Shown here in pieces: positions 5,504-8,814 of a DNA stretch of 8,814 nt. Numbering within the stretch: the first letter of the stretch is position 1; each line of letters starts with the position of its first letter. Origin of the DNA: Candidatus Doudnabacteria bacterium (lineage in GTDB: Bacteria > Patescibacteriota > Doudnabacteria > UBA920 > 2-01-FULL-50-11); contig JACQJK010000099.1 of assembly GCA_016205055.1 (NCBI GenBank), positions 1 through 8,814 of the forward strand. Reading direction: 5' to 3'. Position numbers and translations under genes: made by a program. The notes under the pieces were generated by a model. It did no database searches. It was not told where the DNA came from and saw nothing but the letters and a program-made list of their open reading frames with translations.

Positions 5504-7309
5504 ATGCGCACAAAACTATCAATTCTACTGGCCGTCACCGCCGTCCTTCTTCCTTCTCTTTCTGTACTGTCTGCTTATAACCAAGATACGGCCCAAAATT
5601 ATTTGGAAACTCATGCGGATAACCCCTGGAGCACCATGGCCTTGTCAGTCCTTGGAGCCTCTTCCATCCCCACTGCTCACTTAAAAAACATTACCGGCTC
5701 AAGCGCGGTAGAGTACGAAGCGCCCATTCTTGCCATCACCGCGCTTGGTCAGGACCCCCGCACTTTTGGCTCATCCGACTACGTGGCGGTTCTCAAAAGC
5801 TATCACAATTCCGGCCAAGTTGGGGACCCGGCAACCCTTAACGACGATATTTTTGGTATTTTAGCCTTAGTCGCGGCCGGCCAACCAACGACCGACCCAG
5901 TAATTTCCGACGCCAAAAACTTTTTGCTTTCTCACCAAGACTCCGACGGCGGCTGGGGATTTATTACTACCGCTGGCTCGGACACCAACATGACCGCCAG
6001 CGCAATTCTGGCTTTGCTCGCCTCCGGAACCGCTAAGGGTGAGTCGGCAGTTGAGTCGGCAAAAACTTATTTGCAAAACGCGCAAAACTCCGACGGCGGT
6101 TTTCCTTATGATCCCAGGAGTCCTTTTGGCACAGCTTCTGATTCTTCCTCTACCGCCTGGGTAATTTGGGCCCTTAACTCCTTAGGAATCAATCCCACAA
6201 CGTGGGCCAAACCTGACGGCAATCCGGTATCATATTTAAAATCACTCCAAAATTCTGCCGGCTATTTTGGCTACCAAGACCCCTTGGAAGAACAGAACTC
6301 CTTTTCTCCTGTCACCACAGCTTACGCTGTCATCGCTTTAGAAGGCAAATTTCTTCCAGTCAATATTTTCTCTCCCCCCCGGCCTGCTTTTGACTTCCGA
6401 ATCGAAGGCTCACAGGAAACCGTTTGTGAAGGCCGCGTTGCTGGTCTTACGGCCATGGATATTGTGAAAAACGCAAGTCTCGTGTGCGGTTTTACTTATA
6501 ACATTACCAATACCAGTTTTGGACCATACCTTGACCGCATAAACAGCGATACTGCTTCAGGACTGACTGGGTGGCTTTACCTAGTGGACTACATACCCCC
6601 ATCAGTGGGGGCGGCTGACTACGTGTTAGAAGCAGGGGACTTTGTCTTGTGGTACTTTGGAGATTGGGGCTGGCCTCCTACTCGCCTGTCTTTGTCGGCT
6701 GCGGAAGTCGCAACCAGTGACAACGTGATTGTCACGGTCGAAGCTTACAACAATAACGTCTGGAGTCCGCTTGCCGAGGCCACCGTATTTTTTGGCGCGC
6801 AATCGGCCACCACTAACTCTTCCGGCCAAGTGACCATCAACCCGCCTGAGGGGTTCTATAAAGTCTTTGCCGAAAAACAAGGCTATGTCCGCAGCAATAA
6901 AGTCTTGCTCAAGGTCGGCTCCCCTCCTATAGCTCAAGTAAGCCTCCTTGTAAACGTTGGTCAAGGATCGGTTAGCGGAATAGTGACCCCGCCTCCTGAC
7001 ATCATTGCCTTCACCGTAGCTCCCTCGGCTCTTGACTTTGGCTCTTTACCAAAAGGTGGGTCGGCTTCTCGACCAGTTACTATAAGCAACACCGGCAACG
7101 TCAATATCCACTTGGAAAGCGTTGTATCCGGCGATCCGCTGTTTGTTGACGAACTCACTTTAGACGCTGTTACCTGGCGGATTTTTGAAAAAGACTTAAC
7201 CGCTGGCGCAACGTCTGAACATGCGGCGGGACTTGCGGTGCCTCAAGGTTACTCGGGCGGGGTTGGGAGCAAATCCGGACAACTGATTTTCTGGGCTGTG
7301 GCACAGTAA
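5504..7309 (+). CDS. Secreted transcobalamin-like protein (alpha/alpha-toroid repeats + DUF4430), probable cobalamin binder
   Basis: Residues 1-24 form a signal peptide (MRTKLS, hydrophobic core, LSA-Y). Residues about 25-285 carry terpenoid-cyclase/prenyltransferase-type repeats, seen as FLLSHQDSDGGWGF (140-153), YLQNAQNSDGGFPY (189-202) and YLKSLQNSAGYFGY (244-257), which build an alpha/alpha toroid. Residues about 305-392 match DUF4430: MDIVKNASL, GFTYNITN, GPYLDRINSD, GWLYLVDYIPPSVGAADYVLEAGD. Toroid plus this beta domain is the architecture of animal transcobalamin, intrinsic factor and haptocorrin. Cys308 and Cys328 could form a disulfide. An Ig/carboxypeptidase-regulatory-like domain (about 394-471) and an ASH-like beta domain (about 500-600) follow. 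There is no C-terminal membrane span or sorting signal. The start has a good ribosome binding site (AGGAGAG, 5490-5496). It is the first gene after a cobalamin riboswitch, which independently supports B12 capture outside the cell. Binding itself is inferred. The stop abuts a palindromic repeat, so C-terminal truncation is possible. Confidence 0.87.
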   Translation: MRTKLSILLAVTAVLLPSLSVLSAYNQDTAQNYLETHADNPWSTMALSVLGASSIPTAHLKNITGSSAVEYEAPILAITALGQDPRTFGSSDYVAVLKSYHNSGQVGDPATLNDDIFGILALVAAGQPTTDPVISDAKNFLLSHQDSDGGWGFITTAGSDTNMTASAILALLASGTAKGESAVESAKTYLQNAQNSDGGFPYDPRSPFGTASDSSSTAWVIWALNSLGINPTTWAKPDGNPVSYLKSLQNSAGYFGYQDPLEEQNSFSPVTTAYAVIALEGKFLPVNIFSPPRPAFDFRIEGSQETVCEGRVAGLTAMDIVKNASLVCGFTYNITNTSFGPYLDRINSDTASGLTGWLYLVDYIPPSVGAADYVLEAGDFVLWYFGDWGWPPTRLSLSAAEVATSDNVIVTVEAYNNNVWSPLAEATVFFGAQSATTNSSGQVTINPPEGFYKVFAEKQGYVRSNKVLLKVGSPPIAQVSLLVNVGQGSVSGIVTPPPDIIAFTVAPSALDFGSLPKGGSASRPVTISNTGNVNIHLESVVSGDPLFVDELTLDAVTWRIFEKDLTAGATSEHAAGLAVPQGYSGGVGSKSGQLIFWAVAQ

Positions 7310-7429
7310 ACCCCGCACCACTCCGACGTGACGTCGCGAGTGGCATTGGGGCTTTCGCTTCGCGTATCAGACCGTTCATCCACGGGTTTATCCGCCTTGG
7401 GCGGATGGCCTTCTGGTGCGGGGTAAACC
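7310..7429. repeat. Palindromic intergenic repeat between the first two B12-operon genes
   Basis: ACCCCGCACCA (7310-7320) is the exact reverse complement of TGGTGCGGGGT (7414-7424). Between them lie a CACTC/GAGTG hairpin and the motif ATCCGCC-TTG-GGCGGAT (7390-7406). GGGTTTATCC (7384-7393) and GGGGTAAACC (7420-7429) form a second, offset pair, and the same pair of words occurs in the peripheral stem of the riboswitch (5166-5198). The repeat starts directly after the stop codon of the transcobalamin-like gene and ends six bases before the next start codon, so it fills essentially the whole gap. There is no U-tract, so it does not look like a simple terminator. Confidence 0.68.
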
Positions 7430-7435
7430 AAAGCA

Positions 7436-7957
7436 ATGGGCAAGTTCACTTTAAATCTAATAATTCTTCTTTTACTCCTGTACCCTTCTATTCTGCTTGC
7501 CGCTGGCATTCAGGTCTCTCCTTCCAAACTTGACTTGGTCGTAACCTCTAACAACGCTTCGTCTGTAACGCTGACTGTGACTAACCCAACTGCTGACGTG
7601 CAAGTTTTTGAAGTCTACCCAGAGGAGTTTTCTGAACTTATTTCAGTCAATCCCCAAAGTTTTACTTTGGAAGCAGGGGACCAAAAAACAGTAACCGTCA
7701 CCGCCAAAAGTGATAAAAAGCAAAGCTCGTCCCAAACCTTGAAAACTAACCTCGCAATTTTGGCCAATCCGCTGGCTGATTCCCGCTTTCAAGCGGCAAC
7801 CGGAGCCAAGATTCCCCTTTCAATCAAAATGGAAGAAGATAAAGGCTCCGCTGGCCTTCCCCGCTGGACCTTTTATGCCTATGTAGGAGCAGTAGCGGCC
7901 GGTGGTTTATGGTACTTCTGGTGGCACAGACGAAAAAAACAACAAACCCCAGCCTGA
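7436..7957 (+). CDS. Membrane-anchored extracellular Ig-like domain protein, 173 aa
   Basis: Residues 1-23 form a signal peptide (MGKFTLN, a run of Leu and Ile, LLAAG). Residues about 24-130 form an all-beta domain with the pattern IQVSPSKLDLVV, VTLTVTNPTADVQVFEV, PQSFTLEAGDQKTVTVTA, LAILANPL and IPLSIKM, which resembles bacterial Ig-like/DUF916-type surface domains. Residues about 144-164 are a membrane span (WTFYAYVGAVAAGGLWYFWW) followed by a basic tail (HRRKKQQ) that should stay in the cytoplasm. The protein is thus a type I membrane protein with its domain outside. It lies 126 bases after the transcobalamin-like gene, with only a repeat between, and 26 bases before the next gene. A role in holding or receiving the secreted cobalamin binder at the cell surface is an inference from context. 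No clear Shine-Dalgarno site is visible before this start. Confidence 0.82.
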   Translation: MGKFTLNLIILLLLLYPSILLAAGIQVSPSKLDLVVTSNNASSVTLTVTNPTADVQVFEVYPEEFSELISVNPQSFTLEAGDQKTVTVTAKSDKKQSSSQTLKTNLAILANPLADSRFQAATGAKIPLSIKMEEDKGSAGLPRWTFYAYVGAVAAGGLWYFWWHRRKKQQTPA

Positions 7958-7983
7958 AAAACCGGAAATAACCAGGAGGATTT

Positions 7984-8439
7984 ATGGCGATGACCCGCCG
8001 ACAGTCATTCTTGATGTTGCCCTTGGTGTTTGAGCGACTCTGGGCCTATTCTCACCTGACCACGCGCGAGTTGAAAGATGGCACTCTCTACGCCAAGGGT
8101 TTTATAAACGGCATGGCCTTTGAAAGCTACTTGAAAATAAGACTTGACCGAACGTCGGTTGAACGCTACGAGGTGTTCGTTATCCCGCAGCGGACTACTA
8201 CGGTGGAAACGGTGCTTGCGGCTGCAGACTTGGAGATAAAAGGACAAACCAAATTCCCCGTCTCTCCTACTCTTGACGACAAATTGTTAGTGGTAGGCGC
8301 GGGGAACGTCACGGGAAATTTCTATATCAAAATCGATGGGTGGCTGTTTCAAGATGCTGGAGCCACAGACAAAATGATCGGCGCCGGACAAAAACTGCAA
8401 CTGATCGCGTTGCCAGGGGCGAAACTAGCCTCTTACTAG
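7984..8439 (+). CDS. Hypothetical protein, 151 aa, third gene of the B12-riboswitch operon
   Basis: The family is not recognised. The start is supported by AGGAGG (7974-7979), four bases before the ATG, and by the 26-base gap to the previous gene; a second ATG two codons later is possible. The N-terminus (MTRRQSFLMLPLVF) has a twin-arginine and a short hydrophobic stretch that faintly resembles a Tat or membrane-anchoring signal, but the hydrophobic part is only about eight residues and is followed by charged residues, so a cytoplasmic location is equally possible. The rest (about 28-151) looks all-beta: TLYAKGFINGMAFESYLKIR, YEVFVIPQRTTTVETV, KLLVVGAGNVTGNFYIKIDG and QKLQLIALPG. There are no cysteines and no catalytic signature. 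Its position suggests a part in the same cobalamin-responsive system, but that is context only. Confidence 0.78.
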   Translation: MAMTRRQSFLMLPLVFERLWAYSHLTTRELKDGTLYAKGFINGMAFESYLKIRLDRTSVERYEVFVIPQRTTTVETVLAAADLEIKGQTKFPVSPTLDDKLLVVGAGNVTGNFYIKIDGWLFQDAGATDKMIGAGQKLQLIALPGAKLASY

Positions 8440-8460
8440 ACAAAACCTGACGCGATTTTT

Positions 8461-8649
8461 TTATTTGGCAAATTGTTTTGACAAATCAATAAAGGGCGCC
8501 TTTGTCATTGTCATGACAAAGACGCCCTTTGTCTTAGAGTATTCCCCAACCGACTGCAAGACACCTCCAGAAGGTGCAGGGTAAACTTCCCAGACCGCAA
8601 GTTTCTCTTTTTCCGCAATCAATCTAAATCCCGGATAAGAAGAAACTAA
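8461..8649 (-). pseudogene. C-terminal remnant of a gene cut by a MITE-like insertion
   Basis: On the minus strand a frame runs from the edge of the repeat at 8649 to TAA at 8463-8461 and reads like real protein: LVSSYPGFRLIAEKEKL, then AVWEVYPAPSGGVLQSVGEY, then SKTKGVFVMTMTKAP and FIDLSKQFAK. It has no plausible start codon with a ribosome binding site. Upstream the frame passes only three codons into the repeat before a stop (8661-8659). The repeat has a 3-bp duplication (TAA) at this junction, so the simplest reading is that the element split an older gene whose 5' part lies beyond the right window edge. It is convergent with the B12 operon. No family is recognised. A short intact gene starting at an internal TTG (8622) is less likely. 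Confidence 0.5.
8491..8530. terminator. Long hairpin, probable terminator between the convergent genes
   Basis: AAAGGGCG (8491-8498) pairs with CGCCCTTT (8523-8530), and CTTTGTC (8500-8506) with GACAAAG (8515-8521). This gives 15 pairs with one C-A mismatch and an eight-base loop. The bases after it on the plus strand are only moderately U-rich (TTTGTCTT). It lies 52 bases after the last B12-operon gene, so it most likely ends that transcript. It also lies inside the coding remnant on the other strand. Confidence 0.55.
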
Positions 8650-8810
8650 GAACCTATTTTAAAAACAATTTTTAGGCGAAATTCCAGAAATTCGAGCGAA
8701 AACCCCGCCGCAGGGATGAGGTGTAATGGCTTAATTACGCCGAATTCCGAGAAGGGGTTTGCAGCCGAATTTCTGGAATTGCAGCCAAGAAGGATTTTTA
8801 AAATAGGTTC
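8650..8810. mobile_element. Complete MITE-like element, 161 bp, with TAA target duplication
   Basis: The ends are perfect inverted repeats: GAACCTATTTTAAAAA from 8650 and TTTTTAAAATAGGTTC ending at 8810. They are flanked on both sides by TAA (8647-8649 and 8811-8813), fitting a 3-bp target duplication. A second, inner inverted pair is AATTCCAGAAATTCG (8680-8694) with CGAATTTCTGGAATT (8766-8780), and a gtaat/attac mini-hairpin lies at the centre (8723-8738). There is no ORF of transposase size, so mobilisation would need an enzyme acting in trans. Related copies occur at 2855-3087 and, truncated, at 1-96. Confidence 0.78.
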
Positions 8811-8814
8811 TAAA

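Noticed and set aside
8404..8462. ATCGCGT/ACGCGAT pair followed by a T run as a terminator of the last gene
   Set aside because: Only 7 bp with a 39-base loop that includes the stop codon. The hairpin at 8491-8530 is far stronger.
8478..8506. TTGACA at 8478-8483 as a promoter
   Set aside because: No -10 element lies at 16-18 bases; that position is occupied by the GC-rich hairpin.
1..8814. CRISPR array
   Set aside because: The repeats seen are dispersed palindromes with variable spacing. There is no run of regularly spaced direct repeats.

Overview
This window looks like a bacterial genome fragment with mid-range GC and the standard code (UGA is used as a stop, for example at 2686-2688 and 2847-2849). 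Short genes, weak or missing Shine-Dalgarno sites beside a few strong ones, several tiny single-span membrane proteins and many palindromic intergenic repeats suggest a Candidate Phyla Radiation (Patescibacteria)-type genome. No phylogenetic marker is present, so this placement is an inference.

Layout. Positions 1-96 hold the truncated end of a dispersed MITE-like repeat. On the minus strand, 861-135 carries a 40-aa membrane peptide followed by a 182-aa protein of unknown function. The 900-1300 stretch holds a clean tRNA-Arg(TCT) on the minus strand and, just downstream of it, a rearranged tRNA-Arg-like copy. On the plus strand follow a small ORF (1301-1432), a cyclopropane-fatty-acid synthase (1456-2688), a 42-aa membrane peptide (2721-2849), a 233-bp MITE-like insertion with a 3-bp target duplication (2855-3087) and an ABC-type exporter half-transporter (3168-4982).

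The most interesting part is 5000-8439. A near-consensus promoter (TTGACA-N17-TACAAT) reads into a recognisable cobalamin (B12) riboswitch (about 5094-5228) and an intrinsic terminator (5296-5323). The 5' arm of that terminator can pair alternatively with the B12 box, which is the classic layout of an OFF-switch. The first gene behind it (5504-7309) encodes a secreted 601-aa protein with terpenoid-cyclase-type alpha/alpha-toroid repeats followed by a DUF4430 domain. That is the domain architecture of animal transcobalamin and intrinsic factor. Two more genes follow: a signal-peptide/Ig-like/C-terminal membrane-anchor protein (7436-7957) and an unrecognised 151-aa protein (7984-8439). I read this as a B12-repressed operon for surface capture of cobalamin, built from a transcobalamin-like binder, a possible membrane-bound partner and an unknown third component. 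The link to B12 comes from two independent lines of evidence, the riboswitch and the protein architecture. The roles of genes two and three are inference.

The right end holds a convergent gene remnant on the minus strand (8461-8649), cut by a complete copy of the same MITE-like family (8650-8810, TAA target duplication). Palindromic repeats also occupy the 5' leader of the B12 operon, the first intergenic gap of that operon and possibly a peripheral stem of the riboswitch itself.
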